Source: Apiotrichum sp. Y4204
Taxonomy: Eukaryota; Basidiomycota; Tremellomycetes; Trichosporonales; Trichosporonaceae
NCBI GenBank assembly: GCA_025531455.1
Contig: JAMYHL010000007.1
Location: 806,001 to 870,000 of the forward strand
Length of the DNA: 64,000 nucleotides
Reading direction: 5' to 3'
Shown: one piece after another, positions 10,847 to 22,259 of the stretch
How the letters are laid out: each line of letters opens with the position of its first letter
Numbering within the stretch: position 1 is the stretch's first letter
Translations under genes and position numbers: made by a program
The notes under the pieces: generated by a model
Database searches by the model: none
Seen by the model: only the letters and a program-made list of their open reading frames with translations
What the model was told of the DNA's origin: nothing

Positions 10847-11258
10847 TCTTCTCCAGATCAACAACGGTGTCTTTGTCCGCGTGACCAAGGCTACTGAGCA
10901 CATGCTCCGCCTTGTTTCGCCCTACATTGCCTACGGCGAGCCCAACCTCAAGGCTATCCGCGAGCTTGTCTACAAGCGCGGCTACGCCAAGGTCAACGGC
11001 CAGCGCATCCCCATCACCGACAACGCCATCATCGAGGAGAAGCTCGGCAAGAACGGCATTGTCTGTGTCGAGGACCTCGTCCACGAGATTGCCACCTGCG
11101 GCCCCAACTTCAAGCAGGCCACCACCGCTCTCTGGCCCTTCAAGCTCTCGAACCCCAACGGCGGCTGGCGCAAGAGGAAGTTCCTCGGCTACGTCGAGGG
11201 CGGCGACACTGGCAACCGCGAGCAGAACATCTCCAAGCTCATCCACCAGATGGTCTAA
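9877..11258 (+). CDS. RPL7: 60S ribosomal protein L7 (uL30)
   Basis: Exons 9877-9893, 10229-10337, 10632-11258; 250 aa, matching the family. The N terminus ([20 protein letters not shown]) runs into a basic helix [20 protein letters not shown]. The uL30 core follows: [54 protein letters not shown]. It ends [10 protein letters not shown]. It binds 5.8S/25S rRNA in the large subunit. Both introns are long (335 and 294 nt), in the manner of many ribosomal-protein genes, with good GTGAGT donors and CTGAC or CTAAC near the acceptors. A very long minus-strand ORF opposite exon 3 is a codon-bias shadow. Confidence 0.97.
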
Positions 11259-11678
11259 GCAAGCAAGCGCTAGAGTTCCGTTTCCTGCGCAGAGTGCTGG
11301 TTTGACGAGGGGAACGAGAGGCTGGCTACCGGGTGTTAGTCTTTCGTATGCTGCATGTACACCCATTCCCGACACGCAAGGCGCGTCCCGCAGCTCGCAC
11401 TCGCAGCACCGTGTGGGACTGTCTAGAAATGTAGAGTGGTGCATGTTTTGAGGGCAAACAAGCTGCAGATGAGTGAAGCTACGGAAGAGAGCCACTCCTT
11501 TTGCAGACCCGAATCGGAGAAGGCTTGACGTCTACTGATGCCATCCACGCAGATCACGGCGATCATGTGCACATCGTCATCCACCCTATAACCCCACGAG
11601 TACCCCAACCACTGATCCCCTGACCCAAATCCCAGACTAACACTTCCGAATCACAAATGGCATTCTAGTATACAACAT
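11259..11678. other. Convergent 3' intergenic region, RPL7/KPWE gene
   Basis: 420 bases with no supported gene. It is expected to hold the 3' UTRs and poly(A) sites of both genes. Confidence 0.4.
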
Positions 11679-12693
11679 CTACGCTCCCGGCCTCACCTCA
11701 CCCCCGACCTCGGCACCAGGCGCCCCCGTCTCCACCGTCTCGACCTCCGCAACCGCCCCCTGGCGCTCCCACGGCTTCGGCCGCGCAGACATGGTACTGA
11801 CGCTCGGAGCCTCCTCGTTAATCCCGTCCGGGATAGTCGGGACGGGCACCTCGTCCGCGCGGCCCTCGGCGATGAGGCGCACAATGTCGGCAAACTTCAT
11901 TTCCTCCGGCACGGAGGTAGCGCTCGGGGCTGGGCCGGACGCGGCCGCCGCAACAGGCTCGCCGGCAACCGAGGCGGCTTCGGCGATGCGCACCTCTGCT
12001 GCGGTTATAGCTGCGGATGGGTGCGGCGGCGGCGGGGTATCGGCTGCGGTCGCGGCTGCGGCTTCGCCTGCCGCGGCTGGGGTTTCGGCTTCCGGGGGGA
12101 TTTCGCGCGTCGAGGCGATGGGGCTCTTCATCGGCTGGCTCTCGGTCTCGCGCGAGCGGTTCTGCAGATACGTGTCGAACGGGATCGAGGTGCCCTTCAA
12201 CCTGCTGTCAGCCTGGATGTCACCTAGTGAGTGCGATGTGAGACAGCCGAGGTCAACCCGAAACGCAGCTGCGCACGTGCACCTCTTCGGGTCCTATGCT
12301 CTGGTCCCCGCTGCCATGGTCTGTCGGGCGTCCAATCCTCGATGCGCCCACCGCTGTCACCGCCATCTTCCCTCCGCTATCTCGGCGGACCCACCTCGTA
12401 AAGTAGAACCACTGCGCACGGGCGATCATTTCGTCAATCTGCGCGGCGCTCGACCCGCGCCCCTTGATCTGCTTGATGACGGTCGGGAGGCCAGCCTGGA
12501 GTTAGCAGTGAAGTGACTAAGAATGGAGGATATTTAGCTCATCGTGTACATCGCTGAGCTAGCCCCAGTGCACACTCACGCGGAACTCTTCATCGGCGCC
12601 AAAGTCGTGGCTCTCGAACGCGGACACGAGCTCGTGTATCTCTGCGTCTGTGGGCGCGGGAGTGTCGGTGGTGTGCTCGGTGGGTATGGACAT
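11679..12693 (-). CDS. KPWE-motif protein, Pex39-like (putative peroxisomal import factor)
   Basis: Exons 12693-12580, 12495-12395, 12201-11679; 245 aa. The N-terminal part (about 15-85) is a helical segment: SAFESHDFG, then GLPTVIKQIKGRG, then WFYFTRLKGTSIPFDTYLQ. A Pro/Ala-rich linker follows. About residues 170-217 read FADIVRLIAEGR...IPDGINE...S.S...RPKPWE. The F..IV.LI..G...P.IP.......KPWE pattern is the one described for Pex39 and the Pex13 N-terminal region, where it binds the PTS2 receptor Pex7. The link to Pex39 is by motif only. The second intron ends in a tandem CAG-CAG acceptor, so two isoforms differing by one Ser are possible. Splice donors are GTGAGT and GTGGGT. Confidence 0.72.
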
Positions 12694-13084
12694 GGTGGGC
12701 TGGTGTAGTAGTGATGATGAGTGTGAAGGTAGCTGCGATGATGTCGACGATGAAGGACAAGGAGACTAGAGTGACTACGGAGCTACGGAGGGAGGGAGCC
12801 CCGTTGATGCCATTATTGTACGTCAGCCGATCTGCATACCAGCCTCTCGCCGATCCGGGAATCACCCCACGTGGGAATACTCCCGCATCTGCCGGGGCCC
12901 GGATGCGGCCCAAGCGAGCAGAGCTGAGCACGTCGCGTCTCGCGTCCTTTTCAGATGCCTTCTGTCGTCGGTGGCTGACAGCAGAGACTTCCACCCCGTC
13001 AGGCTGGTCAAGAACAGTCGCGTCCACTGCGACCCGTGTTCATCTGTTCCACGACCTCGCCATCATTCACCGCTACCATCCACG
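12694..13084. promoter_or_regulatory. Shared divergent region of the KPWE gene and the SRA gene
   Basis: 391 bp between two divergent start codons. I recognise no defined site. The promoter role is inferred from layout. Confidence 0.35.
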
Positions 13085-14626
13085 ATGACACTCTCGTACG
13101 AGGAGCAGCGGCTGGCGAACATCCGCGCGAACGAGGCACTCCTCCTCTCGCTCGGCCTCGCGTCCCCTTCGAAACCAAAGCCGCAGCCCAAGGCCAAAGT
13201 CAAGGCCAAGCCCGCACCAAAACCAAAGTCAACCACCGCAGCGAAGCGCAAGATTGCGGAGGCGGAGTATGAAGCCGATGACACCGAGAGCGAGACGGAG
13301 GAGAGCACAGGCGAGGACCAGGACGAGCAGCCGCGCAAACGCCAGCGGAAGGCAAAGTCGAAAGGGAAATCCAAGGAGACGGTTCCCGACGGAGTACGGC
13401 GGAGCGGACGCGCGACGCGCCAGCCGAAGCGCTTTGACCCAGGCGTGCCGAGCGAGAGTGAAAGCGAGTCGGACGGCGAGTACGCGTACCGGCCGCCACG
13501 GCGCGTCGGCGACGCCGAGCCACAGCGCCGTGCCCAGCGCCTCGGAAAGCGCATCCACGACCCGTAAGTCGCCCGTTTGACCAAGCTTACCAAGCTTACC
13601 CTCGCAGGCAGCAGTTTGGACACATTCCCGGCGTTCCGGTCGGGACGTGGTGGTTGTCCCGGATGGACTGCTCGACAGCTGCGGTGCACGGCCCGCCGGT
13701 CGCCGGCATCAGTGGGAACGCGGAGCGCGGCGCGTGGAGCGTCGCGCTTTCCGGAGGATATCCTGATGAGTAAGTGCAGGAGAAAACTTGATTCCCGGTT
13801 TACCAGTAGCGTCGACATGGGCGAGATGTTCACGTACACTGGCTCGGGCGGGCGTGATCTCAAGGGCACGCGAACGGCGCCGAAGAACCTGCGCACCGCG
13901 CCGCAGACATTTGACCAGAGTTTCGACAACCACTTCAACGCGGCGCTGAAGCGCAGCGCCGAGACGCGCAAGCCTGTGCGTGTTATCCGCGGGTTCAAGC
14001 TCGACTCGCCGTACGCACCCGCTGAGGGGTATCGGTACGACGGGCTGTATGTCGTTGAGCGCGCGTGGATGGCCCCGGGGCTTACGAAGAAGCTGCTGGT
14101 GTGCCGATACGCATTTAGACGCCTGCCGGGCCAGCCGCCGCTGCCTGTACGTGGTGAGGAGGGTGAGGAGGGAGAGGAGGGAGAGGATGAGGGAGAAGGA
14201 GAGGAGGGCGAGGAGGTAGGAGAGAATGAGGAAGAGGAAGACGAGGCGGCGGTCGAACGCGAAGTCGCGGACGAGGCCCCGGTCCGCCGCACACGCTCAC
14301 GGGGTACCTCGAGCGCCATCAAGAACGGCTCGCACATTGCGACGCCAAGCAGTACGTTCCTCGGCGTCGAGCTCGACGCCACGCCGAAAGCACGTAGCTC
14401 GCGTGACACGTCCACTGCCTCCGAGACGAATGGTTCCAGAACGCCCACCAGCCGTCGTACGCGGGCTACTCGGGCGGAGGTGTCTCTTTCCGCGTCTGCC
14501 AATGACTCGCCCGAGCCCAGGACTGAACGTCCTGTGCGTGCGGCCCGTGCGCGCGCGTCTCTCCCCGCCAAACTCGAGCCCGAGCCCACGCTCCGTCGCT
14601 CACGCCGTTCCCTCGCGGTTGCATGA
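13085..14626 (+). CDS. SRA-YDG domain protein (UHRF1-type methyl-CpG reader candidate)
   Basis: Exons 13085-13563, 13608-13769, 13810-14626; 485 aa. The N-terminal 155 residues are basic and Ser/Glu-rich. The SRA-YDG domain spans about 158-345. Its landmarks are QFGHIPGVPVGTWW, AAVHGPPVAGI, AWSVALSGGYPDD, then GEMFTYTGSGGRDLKG, RTAPQTFDQSF and YRYDGLYVVERAW. In UHRF1 this fold flips and reads 5-methylcytosine at hemimethylated CpG. A long Glu/Gly acidic run and a Ser/Arg-rich tail follow. I see no RING, PHD or Tudor part, so it is a stand-alone reader like other fungal SRA proteins. Intron 2 ends CAGTAG; use of TAG gives the family-like ...YPDDVDMGE, while CAG adds one Ser. The gene converges on the bromodomain gene. 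Confidence 0.92.
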
Positions 14627-14914
14627 CGGCGATGGATTGTGATATCCTTGATGATACCTTCATTTCGTCTTCCGGCTTCTTCTTGTCGACTTCGCACTGA
14701 GCACCAATTTTTACCAAGGTGCTAGCCTGCCCTTGCCGCTCTTGCCCGCGACCTTCATTTACTGTTGTACAGACTCTTCATAGGTAGTTGATGCATGACC
14801 CCTAGTCCACACGAATACACAAATAACGAACTACCCACGACAGCTCGGCGACAGGACCAGTCGCGACCTCCATATTATCTACTTGGTACTCCTACAACAC
14901 TCCAACCCGGCTCC
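14627..14914. other. Convergent 3' intergenic region, SRA gene/RSC4-like gene
   Basis: 288 bases between converging stops; nothing recognised. Confidence 0.35.
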
Positions 14915-17436
14915 TCAGTACTGGCGGTTGACGAAAATCGCGCTCGTCTCCGCCAATGAGCCGGGTTTCGTCGCTACGAGCTCGACCTTGGCCTCGACGC
15001 CTTTGATGGGCACGCTCCAGCGCACCGCAGCGGGGCGGTCCTTGTCCTCGCCGAAGATCTTGGTCGGCGGTGCCGCTGCTGGCGCGCCATTGAGCTTGAG
15101 CGCGAGTTCGGGGACGCTGCCGGGCGACATGGCTGGTGTGCCGTTGTCCACCCACGCCGTGATTTCCAGGAGCAGTTCGCCACTCGGCGCAGGCAATGCC
15201 ACTGCGTGCGCGAGGATGCCACGCATGTTCTCGAGCCGCAGCGTGTTGGCGTTGAAGCTGAAGTCGATGTGGCGGATCGTCGGGGTCAGCGGTACGGTGG
15301 GTTCGGGAGGGCGGGCCGGCTCGGGAGGCGCGGGTGGTGCGACGCCGCGTTTGCGTGCCTCGTTGACGGCCAGGATCTGGCGATACGCCTGCTGCGCCAG
15401 TGGCGGGAGGGAGGCTATCCACGCCTGCTGTTCGTACGCCGGGTAGCGGTCGAGGGTCGCGACGATTTCCTCCGTCACGACACCGTGCGGGAGCTGCGGG
15501 ACGAAGGGGCCTGGTGACGGTTGGTGTGGTGGCTGTGGGGAGGTCATAGGGAGCTGCTGCTGGTGCGCCGGCGGGGTGTGGAAGCCGTATCCGGCCTGCG
15601 CGGCGTAGGCGGCGCGGAGGTCAGGAGGGAGCATCATGCCGTGCTGGGCGAGCGGCGGAGCAGGTGGAGCGGGACCTCCAGGACCGGGACCGGGAACAGG
15701 ACCAGGACCAGGTGTTGGTGTGCCCATGGATTGAGCGTGGTGACGAGCGGGCGTTGGCAGGTTGGGTTTCGTGTACTTTGTGCTTGCCTGTGCACTCCGC
15801 GGCTGTGACAACCTCTCCTTGGCGAGCCCGCGGTGCATGGCGACAATTCCCCGGATCTGCTGGGCGTCACGCCACACGTCGCTTCCGTCCTCATTGTACA
15901 GCTGTGCATTGTCGCACATGCGTTCAATCTCCTCGAAGAACGACTCTGCGTTGTCGAAGCGACGCGACACCATCCGGTTCTCTATATCGCTCAGCGTAAC
16001 GGGATTCTTGATCATGCGGTAGTAGTCGGGGAACATGCGGCGGTCGGGAAGCACAGAGAAAGCCGCTTGAAGATCGCGACCACTTCCACTGCCGTGTTAG
16101 CTCTTTCACCCTTTGAGAAACCCAATTACTCACTCGTCCGCCTTGGCCTCCTTGATCGAACGCATACACGGCTTGATGAGCTTGTACACCGTCGGGCCAT
16201 CCTTCATGTAGCTCCCGCGTTTCCTGCCCGTTCCCGGACCGCTCAACTTTGGTGTGGACGCAGCAGACTGGGGAGTGGAAGGGCCGGCAGCGGCATTGGG
16301 TGACGCCACTGGCTGGGGGGTCGGTACGTGGGTGACGACGGGCGATGGTGCAGGAGGTGCCACACGCCGTGGGGCGGGTGCGGACGGGGGCGGCGGGGCC
16401 TCGTCCTCGCTGTTGGATCCATTGTGTCCGTGCGTGTGCGAGGCGAGAAATGTGCGGGTGATCTTGTGCATGTGCTTGGCCCACTGGAAGAGCAGGGATT
16501 CGCTGATGTTGTCTGCGTGTGAGCGCGGATCACACATGCACGATGCACGGTAGTCTCAGCACCATCAACCACCACTCACAGCGTTTGGCGTTGTTCCAGA
16601 TCGTGCCGAAGTCGGCACACACCTGTCCGAGAGTCTGGTACACGCCGTTCTGCAGCTTCTCGTGCACCATCTCGAGTGACATGGGATGCTTGATCGTCTC
16701 ATAGTAGTCGGGGAACTCGTCCTGATGGATGTCAGCAACGATAGTCATGGATGCGTGCGCTGCACGGCTGCTCTTACCTTGGATGGAAGGGTGATGAATG
16801 GCTCTGCCATGGGCTCGCCGCTGGGATGTCAGCATGCTGCCAGATGTCATCATGCATGGCCCTGTTTCTTGCACCACGAAACACGAGATGATAACAAGAG
16901 GGAGGGGAGACCGCGGGGGCCCTATCCTGATAACAATATTGATGATAATGATAACAGGTCCCTCCCGCGTGTGTCGTTGTTGGATGCGTGCGTTTATCTC
17001 CAACTCCCTCGTCTCCGAGTTGTCTCTTCACTCGCGCTATCCGCTCTCCAACCTTGGGCGCTTTTGCCCGTCTGTTGGGTTGCCCTTTTCTTTATCTTTT
17101 ATCTATTCTTGTTTCGACTTTTTATTTTTTTTTTCGACTCTTTTCATTGCCCAGTAACCAAAACACCAAAACCCAGACTCACTCGGCGTCATTCATGTTC
17201 ATGATGCGGTTGTACAGCTGGAGGCCGAGGGTTTTGGCGCGCGCGGGGTCTACCGGGTCGGCCTCGACCTTGCCCGGCCCCGGACTGGGGGTGCGGCGCC
17301 GCTTGCTGCGGCCTGATGTGCTGAGGATGAGGTCGGGGTTGACGTCGAGGCGGCGCTTGCGCGCCGAGGGCTTGTCGGGGGAGGGGATTGACCCCTCACC
17401 GCCGGCATCCTCAGTCTTGACTTCGGTTTTGACCAT
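14915..17436 (-). CDS. RSC4: Tandem bromodomain protein, Rsc4-like chromatin-remodelling subunit
   Basis: Exons 17436-17183, 16820-16778, 16721-16580, 16512-16134, 16088-14915; 663 aa. After a basic N terminus, bromodomain 1 (about 74-175) shows EFPDYYETIKHPMSL, TIWNNAKRYN and SLLFQWAKHMHKI. A Pro/Ala/Ser linker of about 80 residues follows. Bromodomain 2 (about 255-365) shows MFPDYYRMIKNPVTL and MCDNAQLYNEDGSDVW. Both keep the Asn that contacts acetyl-lysine. A Pro/Gly/Gln region leads to a C-terminal beta-rich domain (HIDFSFNANTLRLENMRGI ... AIFVNRQY), as in RSC4. Rsc4 is a subunit of the RSC nucleosome remodeller and reads H3 acetylation. Introns are 362, 56, 67 and 45 nt with GTGAGT/GTAAGA donors. 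The gene symbol is by domain order; Rsc1/2 would need a BAH domain, which is absent. Confidence 0.85.
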
Positions 17437-18045
17437 GGTTTCGGTGCGCGCACAAAGAGCGGGGCCGAGGGTGTTGATGCGTTGTGTATGTTGTTATTGT
17501 TTGTATGCAATGAGGATTGTTGTGGATGGATGCATGGATCAAGAACGACGGGCAACGTGCTGCTTGAGCAGACGGCGGAGATCGCGCTCCCACCCACATC
17601 CTGTTGGCTGCAGCAGCAGCGATGCCTGTGCGCCTGTGCCTTCCCTCTCTCTCCTGGCTGGCTGGCTGGGTGGCGTGCTCTCTCCTATGGTGGAGGAGGG
17701 CACGAAGGCACACTGTAAACCGATCACCGGGCCAAAAAATTGCTTCCGCTCTCCCAGCCAGGAAAGAGCCAGGGCCAGGGACGAGTGGGTGAGTCAAGCG
17801 CGAAAACAACACAAACCAAACAAACAAACCTCTGGTCCATTCCAATCACGGCAACCCACACCTTCCCTCTCGGCCAAAAAAATATCCCTTCCTCTCCTCG
17901 CCATCAATTGCCCCTTCCTCGCCACCACCGACAGCGTACTCACCACTAGAACCCTAACCACCAATTCCTGACTACGGGGGAATCCTAACCCTCATCTCAC
18001 TTCTAGGATCCCCTCTCGGCTCGGCCACAACACCGAGTCGCCACC
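17437..18045. promoter_or_regulatory. Shared divergent region of the RSC4-like gene and HOS3
   Basis: 609 bp between divergent start codons. It contains CTGG repeats near 17657-17672 and A-rich patches near 17810-17830. No defined factor site is recognised. Confidence 0.35.
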
Positions 18046-20733
18046 ATGTCGGCCACCACCGCCGGGCCTCCACCGGCGCCGGGCTCGGCTCGGCTCCCGC
18101 TCGCTCTCTGCATCCAGCCGGCCTGCCTGCAGCACAAGTACATCCGGCACGCAAACTCGTCGCACATCTTCGAGCGGCCCGAGCGCCTCCGCGCTGTTCT
18201 TCTCGGCTTTGCTGCTGCGCTCTCTCGGCTCGAGGCGGAGGACGCGCAGACCGGAAACGGCGTGGCGAACGGGCGGACACAAGGAGCGAGTAGACCGGGG
18301 CACGGAGATGAGCTGGCATCTATGCTCTCCTCATTGTCCATTGCGTCGTCAACTCCCTTCCTCCCCCCGTCGCACATCCACCTCGTACCGCCCCCGCCAC
18401 TCCCGTCTTCCCCAGGCCAGATCCTGCTCCACCACCCCGCCCTCCAGCTAACACACACAACTCCCGAGGAGGCTCCGTTCCCGTATCTCCCCAAGGCGCG
18501 GGGTGCCGCTCTCCCAAGTAGTACATACCTCCGGGATCTGTTCAAGTGGGCGAGCGAAGCTGTGGAGACCATAAAGGAGACGGGATGTGAGATCCCCGAC
18601 GGTCTTGGCCTCAACCCTGGTGACTTGTACCTTGGCCCCGGGAGCATTGTTGCGATTGAAGGATCGGTGAGCTATCGGTTCTTTGACTGCAGCTGACAGA
18701 CAGGTCCAGACAGTCTGCCAGGCTGTGGACGGCGTATGTGCTTCCCAGTCCACCTCTACAGCGCCGATGGAAAGGCAAGGAACGCCACCGACTGAGCCGC
18801 TCCCGAAGTTCAACAAGGCGTTCTGTGCGATCCGGCCACCGGGGCATCACTGTGGTGAGGACGCTCCCTCGGGGTTTTGCTATGTCAATAATGTGGTCGT
18901 CGGCGCCTTACACGGTAGGTGAAGCAGGGACAATGGGTGCTCACCTACCAGCGTATCTTCAACATGACGTTGACCGCGCAATCATCATCGATTTTGATCT
19001 CCACCATGGGAACGGCACCCAAGCCTTGGTGATGCCGCTGAACGCGGCTGCATATGCCGAAGATCTTGCGATGGCTGCTGGTAAGCCACCGACAGATATG
19101 CAGGGTTCCAAGGGCACGCGCCGGGCGTGGAAGGCGTTCTATGGTTCTGTGCACGACATCTACAGCTATCCATGTGAAGTGAGTTGTGGTCTTTGAATTC
19201 CAACCTCACAACGCAGGACGGCGATCTTGATCTTATAAAAGATGCGAGCTTGAGTCTCGCTGCCCATGGGCAGTACATGTGAGCTAACTCTTCGATACCA
19301 TTCTGACGACAGCGAAAATATCCATCTTCAGCCATATGCGAATGAGGATGATTTTTACGAGCGCATCTACCCAAAGTATCTGGCATTATTGGAGAGAGCA
19401 TTGGTGTTCATGAAGGAAACGGAGGCGGATCCTGAGCGGACCGTATTGTTCGTCAGGTTAGTCGTTGGTGCGCTTCCATTCTGACCACAGTGCCGGTTTC
19501 GATGCGTGTGAGCACGAGCATCAGGGTATGCAGCGTCACGACCGCCGCGTACCCGTGTCATTCTATTCTCGATATACTCGCGACATTGCCGAGTTTGCGG
19601 ATAAGCACATGCTTGGCAAGGTGGTATCCGTTCTTGAGGGCGGGTACGGTGATCGCGCTCTGACCTCGGCAGCGATGGGCCACGCGATCGGCCTTCTTGG
19701 TCGGGAGGGAGTGCCTGAGTGGTGGAAGGTGGACGAGCTCATGCTTCTCGAGCGTGCCGTCAAGAAACGGAGGAAGGGGAAACTCTGTGCACTGCCGCCA
19801 GACCTTTCCTCCAACCCACACATTGCGCGCACCCATGCCCTTCTCTCGCACTTTGAGGGCGCCGCACCACCCGAAACTCCCGCCCCGAGTGTAACCGCCA
19901 CACCGCAGGCCCGCATGACCTTGCGGACGCGCAAGACTGTCGATCCCAACTCGACTGACAACTCGCCTGCGCCCCGCCGTGTCACCAAGAAGGTTCCACT
20001 CTCGGCCCGGCAAGCTTCTGATAAGGCGCAAAGTCCCGAGCCCTTGGGGAAGCCTGAGATTGTTATCAAACCAGAGCCTGTCGTTCACTCTGTTCCCATC
20101 GTTATGGCGGCGACAGAGAGTGTAGAAGCGGCATACCCATCACCAGAGAGCGTAACCTCGCCACCCGATCTCAAACCTGCCGATCCTATAATCCTGCGCA
20201 TTCCTCGCCTCACGCCATCAGCATCTCCCGCGGGCTCGCCGCCGCGCAGTTCCCCCGCGACACCTACACCTGTTCAAGGGCCGGCTGTGGTCCCAGTGGT
20301 CCCAGCGGTGGTCCCAGCTTCCGCGACACCAGCTGTTCCAGTGTATGCCCCGCCTGCGGGGGTTGGTGCGCCTTCTATCCCGTTTCATGTTCCTGCGGAA
20401 AGACGTCCATTTCAAACCGTTCCCCAGACTTCCCATGCTCCCCATGCTTCCCATGCTCCCCAGGCATTCCAGCCTTCGGTGGCTCCACCGAAGCCACAGA
20501 CCATCCCGGCGGGGATCTTCTTCAGGCCACAAAATGTCGAGTCCGTCGTGCTGCCTCCCACACCGATGCGCCCAGCAACCTCAACAGTGATCGATCCCCA
20601 CGCGGGAAAGGTGCCACAGCCAAACTTCACCCGCCCGCCGTCACTGCCGCGCATCATTCCCGGCCAGTATGCGCGGTACGCGCCGGCTGCACCAGGCGCC
20701 ACTGAGCGGGACCACCGCGATGGGTCGGCGTAG
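18046..20733 (+). CDS. HOS3: Histone deacetylase, Hos3-like
   Basis: Exons 18046-18666, 18704-18914, 18952-19178, 19217-19278, 19313-19456, 19491-20733; 835 aa. The zinc-dependent deacetylase domain covers about 20-500. It has IFERPERL, RPPGHHCGEDAPSGFCYVNN (about 251-270), IIIDFDLHHGNGTQ with metal ligands D293 and H295, VSAGFDACEHE supplying the third ligand, and LEGGYGDRAL. The order and the long insert after IFERPERL fit the fungal Hos3 class. The remaining roughly 330 residues are Pro/Ser/Ala-rich and look disordered. All five introns are 34-38 nt, with CTGAC a few bases before the acceptor in most. Read-through of the first meets TGA in frame, so it must be removed. The gene diverges from the RSC4-like gene. 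Confidence 0.93.
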
Positions 20734-22259
20734 GCCGCATAGGGTCATACTCAGCGTGACAGCAGCCGATCGTTGCGAGTGAAATCCCCGCCGGAGATTA
20801 ACCAGCTGTGGCGGCGGCGGAGGCCGTGGAGGAATGGGAACTTTCTCACGACGCGTCTCTCCGGCCTGTCGCGTCATGCGTATCTCACCGCTCCGGCAGC
20901 TGCGCAGCCCGGAGAGTGGTAACGGCGTCACCAAACGCTCCGCACGCGCCATGTGATTCAAGTATACAAGCTCTGTGTCGTGAGCTTGACCGCGACGCAG
21001 CGCGTCGCGTGATGTGCGCCCGTGGCGCGATTGTGTCCTCTACTTCTTATTTAGTATTCATCTAATGTCTTGCGGCGATGCGATGCGGAACGTGTATTAA
21101 CGACGGCGGTGGGTTTCGGAGTATCGACTAGTTTTACCGCACTGTCCAAACAGTCTGCCTGATCCTGCGCCAAAAGCTTACCCGACGAAACCGATGATAT
21201 GGACCTGATAGTGGACGCATACGTACCATGCCATCTGTGCATTCCTCAGGTAGACGCATAAACAGTGGCACCCGTTTCATCGCAGGCCCAGAACGCTGCT
21301 GCAGGGTGTGCGAGCGGTAGCAGCCGGGACGCGACGGGCCGCGCGGGGGTGGCTGAACGCGCAAAGGAGGGAAAGAGGGGAGCTGCTCCTGGTCGGCGAT
21401 TCGCGAGATTTCCATCGCGCTGTGGGCCCTTTTGTCGTGTCCTGTCTGATGGGAAGGGAGGGTGGCATGTGGGCGATCGCGGCGTGCCACGCAGGCCCCC
21501 CAGGGCGGCGGGAGTGTACCGGACGCCGGAGTGTTCCTCGTTTCCTCGTTTCCTCGTTTCCTTGTTTCCTCGATTCCTCGATTCCTCGTTTCCTATTTTC
21601 CTGTGATGCTGTGGAATCTCTACGCGTCGTGGTCTTTGGTACTTCGGTCACTGCCTGTACCACCCGGCGGCCTCGGTCTCAGTTTTCTGGCCCGGGAGTG
21701 CCCGCCCTGGCTGTAACGCGTCGGAGAGTACTGCAAAGAGTGGGTGAGATGCAACATGGCGACACAGGGGGCGGGAAGCGGCAGAGCAACAGCAACAGGC
21801 AAACACCAAACAAAGATAGTCAACAAGTACTTGTGGTGCATAGGTAACAATAATGGGTACTGTACAATACTGAGTTTACTGAGATTGCGGAGGTCGGCAC
21901 ACCGTCCGGTCCGGGGTCTAATGCAAGCGCGCAGAAACATACTACTAGGGAGGCGGGATGAGTGCGTATTGTGGGTCGTGTGGTGTACCCTGGCAGGTGC
22001 CAGTGATCGGTCCAGCTCTCTGGGACAGCTGGCAGGTGACACAGGGGCTAACCGAGTCGTTTCGTCAGGAAAGCATGTGAGAGTGAATGCAATAAAAATG
22101 GGGGTGCTGCTGTCGCGCGTGCGATCGGAGATGCGTGTGTATCGAGAGTAACAGTTGAGAGTTTTGAGGCCAAAACGAACAGACAGATGGTCGGAGGATG
22201 CGGCAGTGTCCGGGTGCTGTCCGGCAGCACAATGTTGTCATTTTGAGATGTCCAGAGAC
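20734..22259. other. Convergent intergenic region, HOS3/unknown 514-aa gene
   Basis: 1.5 kb without a supported gene. It contains an 8-bp tandem repeat (21533-21598, listed separately). ORFs of 60-180 codons on both strands show no domain. Confidence 0.4.
21533..21598. repeat. 8-bp tandem repeat (TTTCCTCG)
   Basis: About eight consecutive copies of T/ATTCCTCG or TTTCCTTG, a near-perfect 8-bp period over 66 bp. It lies in the convergent spacer downstream of HOS3. Confidence 0.9.

Noticed and set aside
10620..11495. Minus-strand ORF of 291 codons
   Set aside because: Antisense to RPL7 exon 3. The Leu/Val/Asp-rich product is the usual shadow of a ribosomal-protein gene.
13063..14697. Minus-strand ORF of 544 codons
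   Set aside because: Exactly antisense to the SRA-YDG gene. Its protein is Ser/Arg/Thr-rich nonsense produced by GC-rich third positions.
21533..21598. CRISPR-like array
   Set aside because: The 8-bp period and absence of spacers make it a simple tandem repeat; the genome is eukaryotic.
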